Shown: one piece after another, positions 41,499 to 49,267 of the stretch
Layout: every line of letters begins with the position of its first letter
Position numbering within the stretch: position 1 is the stretch's first letter
Origin: Peptoniphilus faecalis
GTDB lineage: Bacteria > Bacillota > Clostridia > Tissierellales > Peptoniphilaceae
Assembly: GCF_012976305.1 (NCBI RefSeq)
Contig: NZ_JABDSR010000008.1
Location: 62,001-126,000 of the forward strand
Direction of reading: 5' to 3'
DNA: 64,000 nucleotides
Notes under the pieces: model-generated
Told to the model about the DNA's origin: nothing
Seen by the model: only the letters and a program-made list of their open reading frames with translations
The model's database searches: none
Translations under genes and position numbers: made by a program

Positions 41499-41783
41499 AT
41501 GACCCTTGAAGATGTAAAAAATTATCTGCGAGTAACTTATGATGATGATGACGGCTATCTGACTAAATTAATGCAGGTAGCCGAAGAATATCTCGTGGCT
41601 GGAGTTACTAACTATCTTGAAAAAAAGGAAAATGAACACTTTAAGGCAAGGTCTGAAATAGTGAAACTTGTAATCATACAAAATCTATACGATGAAAGAT
41701 ATATGATGGGTCAACCTTTGGAAATGAATTACATTATAAGGAGTATGATTACCCAGCTAGAATATGGTGATGTAAATGTATAA
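41499..41783 (+). CDS. Head-tail connector (gp6/DNA-packaging-like)
   Basis: 94 aa, with AAAGGGGG before the ATG. LEDVKNYLRVTYDDDDGYLTKLMQVAEEYL and a C-terminal MNYIIRSMITQLEYG match the small helical connector family found after the capsid gene in HK97-like phages. It forms the ring below the portal. Confidence 0.9.
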   Translation: MTLEDVKNYLRVTYDDDDGYLTKLMQVAEEYLVAGVTNYLEKKENEHFKARSEIVKLVIIQNLYDERYMMGQPLEMNYIIRSMITQLEYGDVNV

Positions 41784-42114
41784 CCCAGGAAGAAACCGAG
41801 TAAAGGTTGAATTTTACGACAGGTCAGAAACCGAAGATATCCTAAATGATGTTGGAGAATATGAACAAAAACCCAAGCTTATATGCAAGGATTGGGTGGA
41901 ACTCATACCTACAACTGGAAGAGAATTTTTGCAAAATAGAAAATCTGAAAGTGAAATGACTTATAAGTTCAAGATGAGGAATAGAAAAGACATCGAGGTC
42001 AACGATTATGTGGAATTTAATGGAATAAAGGCTGAAGTAATTTATATTGCACCATTTATTGATCCAAAGATTCAAAATAGATATATGGAAGTGGTGGTAT
42101 TATGGCAGAGTTAA
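41776..42114 (+). CDS. Head closure/head-tail joining protein
   Basis: 112 aa, overlapping its neighbours by 8 and 13 bases. The beta-rich sequence with WVELIPTTGREFLQNRK and a late IKAEVIYIAPFIDPK matches the phage head-tail adaptor (SPP1 gp16-like) family. Confidence 0.87.
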   Translation: MYNPGRNRVKVEFYDRSETEDILNDVGEYEQKPKLICKDWVELIPTTGREFLQNRKSESEMTYKFKMRNRKDIEVNDYVEFNGIKAEVIYIAPFIDPKIQNRYMEVVVLWQS

Positions 42115-42563
42115 CGGAAGTTAAGGGCTTTGATAATTTTGCTGAAAAGCTAAAACTAGCAGAGAAAAAAGCTCCAGGTTTGATTTATGATAAGTATGAT
42201 AGTGCGGCAAAAGACTTAAGGAAAAAGATAAGGAAAGTTACTCCTTATAATCCTAAAGGCAGATATAATAGAAAGTTAAAAAAAGCTAGCCAACATTTAA
42301 GAGGAAGATGGAAGGCTAACAAGACTCGAAAGAATAAGGGGATATATCACACAGAGGTATATTCAACTGCTCCACATTATCATTTAGTTGAGAGAGGACA
42401 CGCAGTAGTAGGAAAGGGCAGAAAAGCAACAAAGAATGGGCAAAGTTATGTTCATGGAACTTTCTTTTTTGAAAAGAAAATAGATGAATTAGAGCCGGAA
42501 CTTAATAAATTGCCAGAAAAGATATTAGATGAAATATTTAATGATTTGTTTGAGGGGAAATAA
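42102..42563 (+). CDS. HK97 gp10-like neck/tail completion protein
   Basis: 153 aa. GFDNFAEKLKLAEKKAPG, LRKKIRKVTPYNPKGRYNRK and YHLVERGHAVVGKGRKA...VHGTFFFEKKIDE are typical of the HK97 gp10 family at the head-tail interface. Confidence 0.88.
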   Translation: MAELTEVKGFDNFAEKLKLAEKKAPGLIYDKYDSAAKDLRKKIRKVTPYNPKGRYNRKLKKASQHLRGRWKANKTRKNKGIYHTEVYSTAPHYHLVERGHAVVGKGRKATKNGQSYVHGTFFFEKKIDELEPELNKLPEKILDEIFNDLFEGK

Positions 42564-42998
42564 ATGATTAAGGGGAAAGAACTTAAAAGAGGAATTACAA
42601 AGAAAATCCATGAGAATTTTAAGGAAAAAGTATTAAATAGCGAGGCAAAACAAGACTTTAAAGAGCCTTATTTTTTTGTTTATTTTGAAACTTTTGAAAG
42701 GGAATCCTATTCAAATACTAATGATTATTTAAGTTATGGAGTAGTGGTTCAGTATCAAAAGGCGGATAAAAATGAACTTATGGAAATAGGAGATAAATTA
42801 TCTGAAATTTTTAATTATAGTTTAAAGATTGAGGATTTATACATCTTAATCACAAGAAATAGCTGGGAAATTGAAGAAAATACATTATTTTTTAATTTTG
42901 ATTTAGGTTTCTATATGGATAAATTAAAAAATACTGTAAATTACAAATTAATGAAAGTACTACAAATGAAATACGAAAGGGGAGATATAAATGGCTAA
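42564..42998 (+). CDS. Tail terminator protein
   Basis: 144 aa, starting immediately after the gp10-like stop. The sequence (GITKKIHENFKEKV, then PYFFVYFETFERE and YGVVVQYQKADK) fits the tail terminator family of contractile-tail Firmicutes phages, in the expected position just before the sheath gene. Confidence 0.78.
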   Translation: MIKGKELKRGITKKIHENFKEKVLNSEAKQDFKEPYFFVYFETFERESYSNTNDYLSYGVVVQYQKADKNELMEIGDKLSEIFNYSLKIEDLYILITRNSWEIEENTLFFNFDLGFYMDKLKNTVNYKLMKVLQMKYERGDING

Positions 42999-44100
42999 AT
43001 TAGGCTTACCATATCTACACATACGCTTTACAGAGCAGGGGATTGCCAGAATTGGAAGAAGCATAAGAGGGATTGTTGCTCTAGTCCTACAAGAAAAGCA
43101 AATGAAGGGGACTTATGACATTTACACAGCATCTGACATTCCAGAAAAATTATCTGAAAAGAACAGAGAACAAGTTGAGTTAGCACTTATGGGATACCAA
43201 AAGACACCTAAAAAACTAATTGTCGTAGTAGAACAATCAGAAACTGCTGATAAACCTAAATTTGATGTAACTACTGAAGCTTTTAAAATACTTGAAACTT
43301 TAAGATGGGACTATTTGGCAGTGCCCTTTGCTGATGAAGTAGACAGTGAAAAAATTGTAACTTGGATAAAGACACTTAATAACAATAGGGACAAAAGATG
43401 TAAGTTTGTTGCTGCAAATGTAAATGCTGACAATAAAAAAATAATTAACTTCACAATGCCAAGTGTAAGTACAGAGAAAAAAGAATACAAAACTAATGAA
43501 TACACGTCAAGAATTGCAGGTCTTATAGCAGGTACACCAATGCAAATAGCTTGTACTTATGCACCACTGCCTGAACTTAAGGCTTGTACTCACTATACAC
43601 AAGAAGAGATTGACCAAAAAATTGATAATGGCGAGTTTGTGCTTTTAAATGATGGTGAGAAAATCAAGGTAGCAAGAGGAGTTAACTCTCTTGTAACTAC
43701 AAGCCAAATCGAAGGAGAGTCCTTTAGGAAGATTAAGATTGTAGACATTATGGATGCAATGGCTGATGACATACAATGGGCTGCACAAGATTCATATATT
43801 GGTAAATATGCCAACTCTTATGATAACAAGGTACTTTTAATGTCTGCGATTTTGGGATACATGGAAATTCTTGAAAATGATGGACTGCTTGCTAAAGGTT
43901 CATCTCATGTGGAAATTAATATTGAGGAACAAAAAGCCTTTTTAAAGTCTATGAGTTATCAAACAATTGACAAAAGAACAGTTGATGAAATGGATCTAAA
44001 AGAAATTAAAGAAGCTGATACTAAAGACAAGGTATTTATCAAGGCTTATTGTAAAATTCTTGATGCTATCGAAGAAATTGAACTTGATGTAGTAATTTAA
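42991..44100 (+). CDS. Tail sheath protein (contractile tail)
   Basis: 369 aa, PBSX XkdK-like. PYLHIRFTEQGIARIGRSIR, the central RIAGLIAGTPMQIACTYAPL and KVARGVNSLVTTSQIEGESF, and the C-terminal KDKVFIKAYCKILDAIEEIE match phage sheath proteins. It shows that the phage is a myovirus. Confidence 0.95.
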   Translation: MAKLGLPYLHIRFTEQGIARIGRSIRGIVALVLQEKQMKGTYDIYTASDIPEKLSEKNREQVELALMGYQKTPKKLIVVVEQSETADKPKFDVTTEAFKILETLRWDYLAVPFADEVDSEKIVTWIKTLNNNRDKRCKFVAANVNADNKKIINFTMPSVSTEKKEYKTNEYTSRIAGLIAGTPMQIACTYAPLPELKACTHYTQEEIDQKIDNGEFVLLNDGEKIKVARGVNSLVTTSQIEGESFRKIKIVDIMDAMADDIQWAAQDSYIGKYANSYDNKVLLMSAILGYMEILENDGLLAKGSSHVEINIEEQKAFLKSMSYQTIDKRTVDEMDLKEIKEADTKDKVFIKAYCKILDAIEEIELDVVI

Positions 44101-44111
44101 GGGGTGGAAAT

Positions 44112-44159
44112 ATGATAAGAGATATACAAGACGAACAAATAATTAACGGAACATTCGGT
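44112..44159 (+). CDS. Tail tube protein, exon 1
   Basis: ATG 44112 after GGGGTGGAAAT, encoding MIRDIQDEQIINGTFG in 16 codons. This is the usual short N-terminus of XkdM-type tubes. The frame then runs into an intron and stops. Exon 1 ends in U and joins GAA GTA TGG at 45489. Confidence 0.88.
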
Positions 44160-45488
44160 AGACACTTTGCCGCTTAATAAAGAAATTTATTAATGAAAAT
44201 CGGGTGAATTCAAGGGAACTCTAAGGTTTTTAAACAGTTTAATATGGTATAATATAAGTGTGGGATAGGGTAGCTCCCGACAAGTAAAACATTCCGAGTC
44301 TTACTTCCCACTATAAAATATCGGAAAGCACTACGGAGGTGTTTAATATGAGCAGAAAACTCACTTATGAATTTGTAAAATCAGAAATAGAAAAACGAGG
44401 TTATAAGTTATTAAGTAATGAGTATGTAGGTGCTAGTGAGAAGTTAAAAATCCTCTGCCCTGAAGGTCATGAATTTGAGATGAGTTGGAACTTATTTCAA
44501 AGAGCAAAGTACGGATGTCGAAAATGCAGTGACAAATACACAGGGTTAGAAAAAAGGCTTACAGATAATGAATTTAAAGATCGAATTAAGAAAATCTACA
44601 AAGGAAAATTAACTGTAACAGGTAAATTTAAAAGAACTAAAGATAAAGTTGGTTTTCACTGTAATGTTTGTGGGAATGATTTTAGTCAAAGAGCCAGTAA
44701 CGCACTATTGGGTGTTGGATGTCCGAAATGTGGATATAGAAGTATTGGGGACAAACTAAGAAAGACTAACGAAGAGTTTAAGAAAGAAGTATTTGAATTA
44801 GTTGGAGATGAATATCAACTTTTAGAAGAATATAAAAGAGACAACGAAAAGATTAAGACTCTTCATAAAACATGTGGCAAAGTATTTGATTTGATGCCTA
44901 CAAGCTTTTTACAAGGTTCACGATGTCCAAATTGTAGTGAGTCAAGGGGAGAAAAGATAATCTCAAAATTCTTAAATGATAATTCGATAAATTACAAATC
45001 TCAAATACGATTTAAAGAATGTAAGTATAAATATACTTTACCTTTTGATTTTGCAATTTATAAAAATGATAAATTGAAATGCTTGATTGAGTATGACGGC
45101 GAACTCCATTATAAAAAAGCCAGATGGAGCCAATCCGAAGAAACATTAAGTGGGACTCAAAAAAGAGATAAAATAAAAAGTGATTTTTGCCTCAATAAAA
45201 ACATACCACTTATAAGAATTCCATATTGGGAATTTGAAAATATAGAAAACATATTACAAACTGAATTTAAGAAATTAGAAGTCCTTTAATAAGGACTTTT
45301 TTTAAACTATGACAATCTTGAACTAAGCTTGGCAGGGATGTCAAGAAAGTGCAACGACTAACAGCATACCACTAGATCAGTGATGAAGCTGACACGAGCG
45401 CCCGACACCTTAAAGGGTGAAAAGATAGTCTGAACTTATGGGAAACTATAAGAAGTATGAGATAAAGAACTTATACGATAACATATTG
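44160..45488 (+). ncRNA. Group I intron in the tail tube gene (1329 bp)
   Basis: The 5' exon ends in U and the intron ends in G. The joined exons CGGU^GAAGU pair over nine bases with ACUUUGCCG at 44164-44172 (internal guide sequence), with a U.G wobble at the splice site. The 3' region has AAAAGATAGTCTGAAC, a classic group I S/P7 sequence. Its terminal 54 bases are about 89% like those of the terL intron. The loop-encoded endonuclease is of a different family. Confidence 0.93.
44339..45289 (+). CDS. EDxHD (Vsr-like) homing endonuclease with zinc-ribbon repeats
   Basis: A 316-aa protein (ATG 44339 or, after GGAGGTG, 44348). Repeated treble-clef/zinc-ribbon units use paired cysteines (KILCPEGHEFEMSW...CRKC; HCNVCGNDF...CPKCGY; HKTCGKVFDL...CPNCSESRG). 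They precede a Vsr-like nuclease with Glu (GEKIISKFLND), PFDFAIYKND, LIEYDGELHYKKARW and a distal Asp/Lys helix, the EDxHD pattern of I-Bth0305I-type homing enzymes. Inside the intron it should promote intron homing into tail tube genes. Confidence 0.88.
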   Translation: MFNMSRKLTYEFVKSEIEKRGYKLLSNEYVGASEKLKILCPEGHEFEMSWNLFQRAKYGCRKCSDKYTGLEKRLTDNEFKDRIKKIYKGKLTVTGKFKRTKDKVGFHCNVCGNDFSQRASNALLGVGCPKCGYRSIGDKLRKTNEEFKKEVFELVGDEYQLLEEYKRDNEKIKTLHKTCGKVFDLMPTSFLQGSRCPNCSESRGEKIISKFLNDNSINYKSQIRFKECKYKYTLPFDFAIYKNDKLKCLIEYDGELHYKKARWSQSEETLSGTQKRDKIKSDFCLNKNIPLIRIPYWEFENIENILQTEFKKLEVL

Positions 45489-45878
45489 GAAGTATGGATA
45501 GAGGACACCTATCTAGCTACCCTTACAAAATTTGAAGCTAAGGTAACTATGACAAATGGAGATATTTTAAGACCTAGAGACCTTTGGAAAGGGAAAAAAC
45601 TGCTTGAACTTGAAGGCTCTGGATCCTTAACAATGGGGAAATACTCATCAATTGGAATCCAACTAATGCACACTAAGTTATCACAAGGTAGGACACCAGT
45701 TGTAAAAATCATGGGCAAATTAGATGACCCAACAGCTTTAGGTGCAGAAAGAATAATGCTTAAAAACGTAACATTTACAGAATTGACATTATTTGACTTT
45801 GAACACGCAAAGGCACTTGAAGAGACAATCCCATTTAACTTTAGACATTATGAATTATATGATTTTATTGAGGAGTGA
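45489..45878 (+). CDS. Tail tube protein, exon 2
   Basis: Begins EVWIEDTYLATLTKFEAKVT and continues GSGSLTMGKYSSIGIQLM to FTELTLFDFEHAKALEETIPF, as in XkdM-type tubes. The spliced product is 145 aa, matching XkdM (about 148 aa). An unspliced start at 45438 (MGNYKKYEIKNLYDN) is misleading: those codons are the conserved 3' end of the intron. Confidence 0.92.
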   Translation, partial: EVWIEDTYLATLTKFEAKVTMTNGDILRPRDLWKGKKLLELEGSGSLTMGKYSSIGIQLMHTKLSQGRTPVVKIMGKLDDPTALGAERIMLKNVTFTELTLFDFEHAKALEETIPFNFRHYELYDFIEE

Positions 45879-45882
45879 TGAA

Positions 45883-46293
45883 ATGAACGCAGTAGAAAAA
45901 TTAATGCAATTTGACGCTGGCAAGGTGCAAATGCCAAAAAGCGAAAAGAAAATAAGACTTAATAAATTGGGTGGGGAAGAATTTATTTTCCCTATCCAAG
46001 CTTTAGACCCTGCACTTGCAGGGGAAATAGCAGAAAATATGATGGACATTACAATGCGTAAGGGCAACAGTGCCAAGGTTAACCTTATAAGATACCAAGC
46101 ACAATTACGTACAATCGTAGAGGGTTGCCCTGATGTCTTTAAAAACCAAGACCTACAAAAGAGATTTGGGGCAAAAACACCTAATGAACTTGTAGAAAAG
46201 CTAATGTTATCAGGCGAAATGGATATCTTATCATCTGCTATTGAGGATTTATCTGGATATGAAGATGAGGAAAGCAAAGTAAAAAACTCATAG
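45883..46293 (+). CDS. Tail assembly chaperone (XkdN-like), short form
   Basis: 136 aa starting at 45883 after GAGGAGTGATG. The sequence KIRLNKLGGEEFIFPIQALD, LRTIVEGCPDVFKNQDLQK and the C-terminal GYEDEE match XkdN-type chaperones that bind the tape measure. Its stop is preceded by a slippery A_AAA_AAC at 46281-46287, from which a longer form is made. Confidence 0.9.
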   Translation: MNAVEKLMQFDAGKVQMPKSEKKIRLNKLGGEEFIFPIQALDPALAGEIAENMMDITMRKGNSAKVNLIRYQAQLRTIVEGCPDVFKNQDLQKRFGAKTPNELVEKLMLSGEMDILSSAIEDLSGYEDEESKVKNS

Positions 46294-46472
46294 ACTCCAA
46301 TCCACATGTACAAACTGCCTATTGGCTGTACAAAGAAAAGGGTTGGAGTCCCTATAAATACCTTAAGATGCCCTATGGAGAGAAAGTAATTACCAGGGCA
46401 TTTTTTCTTAGGGAAATTGAAGAATTAGAGGAAGAACAAAAGAAATTGGAGGCTTTATATGGCGAAAAGTAA
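46281..46472 (+). CDS. Tail assembly chaperone, -1 frameshift extension
   Basis: After a -1 shift at A_AAA_AAC the frame continues LIDSNPHVQTAYWLYKEKGW, with KYLKMPYGEKVITRAFFLRE and a charged C-terminus, and stops at 46470-46472, just inside the tape measure gene. The fused form would be about 197 aa. Two-product chaperone genes made by frameshifting (lambda G/GT; myophage equivalents) are conserved before the tape measure gene. This downstream segment has no start codon of its own. Confidence 0.88.
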   Translation, partial: KKLIDSNPHVQTAYWLYKEKGWSPYKYLKMPYGEKVITRAFFLREIEELEEEQKKLEALYGEK

Positions 46473-48645
46473 AATATTTGATGCTACTTTGCGACTTGTG
46501 GACAAGTTTTCCAAACCTCTTGAAACTGTAGAAAAACATTTAACAAAATTTCAAACCAAATATCAGCGAACTGCTGAAGGTCTTTGGGCAACGGGTAAAA
46601 ACCTTAATAGTATAGGGAAAGCTCTGACAAAGAGTGTTACTGCTCCTATAACTGCCATTGGGGTAGCTAGTACGAAGGCTTGGAAAGAAGTAGATGACGC
46701 CCTTGACACCATAGCAACAAAAACTGGTGCGACCGGTAAGGATATGAAAGCCTTTGAGGGTACTTTTAAAAACTTAGCCAACAAGGTACCAGCAGACCTC
46801 CAAGAAATTGGTGATGCAGTTGGGGAAGTAAACACCCAATTTGGACTTACAGGAAAAGCCCTAGAGGATGCCTCTGAATACATGATTAAGTTTTCCAAAA
46901 TTAACGGGCAAGATATTACACAGGCATCAATCCAAGCTAAGCAGGCTATGGATTCCTATGGTCTTGAGGCTAAAGATTTAAGCAAAGTGTTAGATGCAGT
47001 TACAGCAACTGCACAGGCTACTGGGCAAGGAACAGATAAATTGTTTGAGTCTTTAACTAAGTCTGCACCTCAATTAAAGGCTATGGGGATAGGTGTAGAA
47101 CAAGCAACAGCTTTACTTGGTGGGCTAGAAAAAACAGGTATCGACACAAGCAAGACTATGTCTTATATGTCGAGGGCTCAGGTTGCCTTCGCTAAGGATG
47201 GGCTTAACATGAATGAGGGGTTAAAGAAATTGCAGAAAGAACTCCAAGGGGCTAAATCTGAAACAGATAAAGTAAATATCGCCTCGGAATATTTTGGAAG
47301 GCGAGGGGCAACCTTTATGCTTGATGCAATAAACAGAGGTGCTTTAGATTTTGATTCTTTCGCTGATGCAGTTAAAAATGCCCAGGGAGTTGTGGGACGA
47401 ACCTTTGACGAAACCCAAGATCCAATAGATAACTTTAAAATCTTATTTAACAGTCTAAAAATGGCAGGGGCTGACCTTTTCGATGCCTCGTCTGGAATAT
47501 GGGGACCACTCCTAGAAAAAGCAATAGGAAAAGTACAACAGCTTACAGATTGGTTTACTAATTTGTCTGACACACAAAAACAAAATATTGTTAAGTGGCT
47601 AGGTATGGCGGCGGCAGTTGGTCCTATAATTCTTGGATTTGGCAAGGTGTTTGAACTTGCAGGTAAGGTTAATTTTAAGTTATTTGATTTTGCAAAAGTA
47701 GTCGGTAAGGCTGGCGGTATTACTAAGTGGTTTGGTCAAAGTGGATTCGGCATAATGTTTAAAAGCTTTGGTAAATTTGGAAAAGTCCTAGGGAAAACAG
47801 GTATAAAACTGGGTAAATTCGCCGGACCTGTGCTTGAAAAACTTGTAGGCGGCTTTGGGAAATTTAGCAAGATACTTGGCAAGGGTGCTTTAGGACTTGG
47901 TAAATTTGTCATTGGTCTTGGACCAGTAGGCTGGGCAATAATGGCGGTCGTTGCGGCAATTGTCCTCTTAATTGTCAACTGGAAGAAAATAAAGCCAGTA
48001 GTAACTAAGGTTATAAATGCAGTAGTTAACAAGTTTAATCACTTTAAAGAGGTTGCAGGCAATGTATTTAACCACATTATTGAGATTATAAAAGGCTTTA
48101 TTGAGGGTGCAAAAAACCTATTTAAGAGCATAATCTCCTTTATAACTGGTACTTTTCTAGGTGCGTGGAATAGGGCTTGGACTGGCGTAGTCGGTGCTTT
48201 TAGGACTATATTTAGTGGAGTTAAAACCCTTGTAAAGTCAGTGATGAACGGGGTTATAAGCTTTATAAACCGTGGTATAGGTGGACTTAACAAGATACAA
48301 GTGCCTGACTGGGTACCTCTAGTAGGTGGCAAGGGAATAAATATTCCACTTATACCGAAACTTGCAAAGGGTACTAACTTTTGGAGAGGTGGCATTGTAC
48401 AAATCCACGAAAAAGGCGGAGAAATTGTCGACTTACCAAGAGGTTCTAGAGTATTGCCACATGATAAGTCAGTGGCAGAAGCCTATAAGATGGGCAATGC
48501 TAAAAACAATAATGTTACAATTACAATTCCAAAAATAGCAGACCAAATTGTAGTAAGAGAAGACGCTGATATAGACAGAATAGTAAATGGAATAGCAAAT
48601 AAATTAAAGATTGCTAAACAAAATAGGATTGGGGGCTTAACTTAA
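46459..48645 (+). CDS. Tail tape measure protein
   Basis: 728 aa. The N-terminal coiled helices are followed by the TMP core motif (GLTGKALEDASEYMIKFSKI, TATAQATGQGTDKLFESLTK, ALLGGLEKTGIDTSKTMSYM). A glycine/lysine/phenylalanine-rich stretch (about 405-475) and a membrane-like segment (GPVGWAIMAVVAAIVLLIV) follow. The C-terminal HEKGGEIVDLPRGSRVLPHD is typical. It sets tail length and may open the membrane during DNA injection. Confidence 0.95.
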   Translation: MAKSKIFDATLRLVDKFSKPLETVEKHLTKFQTKYQRTAEGLWATGKNLNSIGKALTKSVTAPITAIGVASTKAWKEVDDALDTIATKTGATGKDMKAFEGTFKNLANKVPADLQEIGDAVGEVNTQFGLTGKALEDASEYMIKFSKINGQDITQASIQAKQAMDSYGLEAKDLSKVLDAVTATAQATGQGTDKLFESLTKSAPQLKAMGIGVEQATALLGGLEKTGIDTSKTMSYMSRAQVAFAKDGLNMNEGLKKLQKELQGAKSETDKVNIASEYFGRRGATFMLDAINRGALDFDSFADAVKNAQGVVGRTFDETQDPIDNFKILFNSLKMAGADLFDASSGIWGPLLEKAIGKVQQLTDWFTNLSDTQKQNIVKWLGMAAAVGPIILGFGKVFELAGKVNFKLFDFAKVVGKAGGITKWFGQSGFGIMFKSFGKFGKVLGKTGIKLGKFAGPVLEKLVGGFGKFSKILGKGALGLGKFVIGLGPVGWAIMAVVAAIVLLIVNWKKIKPVVTKVINAVVNKFNHFKEVAGNVFNHIIEIIKGFIEGAKNLFKSIISFITGTFLGAWNRAWTGVVGAFRTIFSGVKTLVKSVMNGVISFINRGIGGLNKIQVPDWVPLVGGKGINIPLIPKLAKGTNFWRGGIVQIHEKGGEIVDLPRGSRVLPHDKSVAEAYKMGNAKNNNVTITIPKIADQIVVREDADIDRIVNGIANKLKIAKQNRIGGLT

Positions 48646-48646
48646 T

Positions 48647-49267
48647 ATGGAAGTATGGTTAACACATCAAGGTGAGAGGTTGAGGCTCCCAATCACTCCC
48701 TTTTATAACATAGAGGAGCCACAAAATAATAATACAGAGACCTTAAACGAGGTTGGGACTGTAAACCTAAAAGGTAAAAAAGGACTTAAAAGTCTTACAA
48801 TTGAGAGTTTTTTCCCAAGTAAGGAATATGATTTTTTAGAATCTAGCGATGTTATCCTAGATCCCTTTTATTATGACGATAAAATCAGAAACTGGGCAAA
48901 CTCTGGCGAGCCTATAAGACTGATAATCACAGAAACACCTCACAACTTCGAGGTCTTAATTGACAGTTACACAAGTGGAGAACAAGACGGGACAGGCGAC
49001 GTCTATTACAGTCTTGCCCTTAGTGAGTATGTAAGGATAGAAGCTACAGAGTATGAGCCACCAGAAATCAAAAGGACAATAAAGGCAAATGACATTAAGA
49101 GGTTTGCTGGACTGGTGGCACCTACTGCGGCACTTTTGACAATTGGGAAATACGACACAGTCTGGTCTTTAGGGAAAAAAATTACTGGTAATGGTAAAAA
49201 TGGAAAGCAACTCCTAAAGCAAAGTGGTCTTAAAAAGTTAATCGCTGGGAAAGGTATCAAGCTATGA
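48647..49267 (+). CDS. XkdP-like baseplate/tail protein
   Basis: 206 aa, one base after the tape measure stop. It begins MEVWLTHQGERLRLPITP and has GTVNLKGKKGLKSLTIESFF, then FEVLIDSYTSGEQDGTGDVY. The C-terminus (LLTIGKYDTVWSLGKKITGN) looks like a degenerate LysM. This is the expected LysM-type protein between tape measure and hub. Confidence 0.85.
   Translation: MEVWLTHQGERLRLPITPFYNIEEPQNNNTETLNEVGTVNLKGKKGLKSLTIESFFPSKEYDFLESSDVILDPFYYDDKIRNWANSGEPIRLIITETPHNFEVLIDSYTSGEQDGTGDVYYSLALSEYVRIEATEYEPPEIKRTIKANDIKRFAGLVAPTAALLTIGKYDTVWSLGKKITGNGKNGKQLLKQSGLKKLIAGKGIKL

Noticed and set aside
45438-45488. Start of the tail tube protein at MGNYKKYEIKNLYDN
   Set aside because: The same DNA is conserved at the 3' end of the terL intron, where it is not coding. 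The spliced exon 1 at 44112 gives a proper family-like N-terminus and a perfect guide-sequence match.
46563-48395. Long minus-strand reading frames inside the tape measure gene
   Set aside because: Shadows of a clear tape measure gene; no ribosome binding sites and no antisense late promoter.
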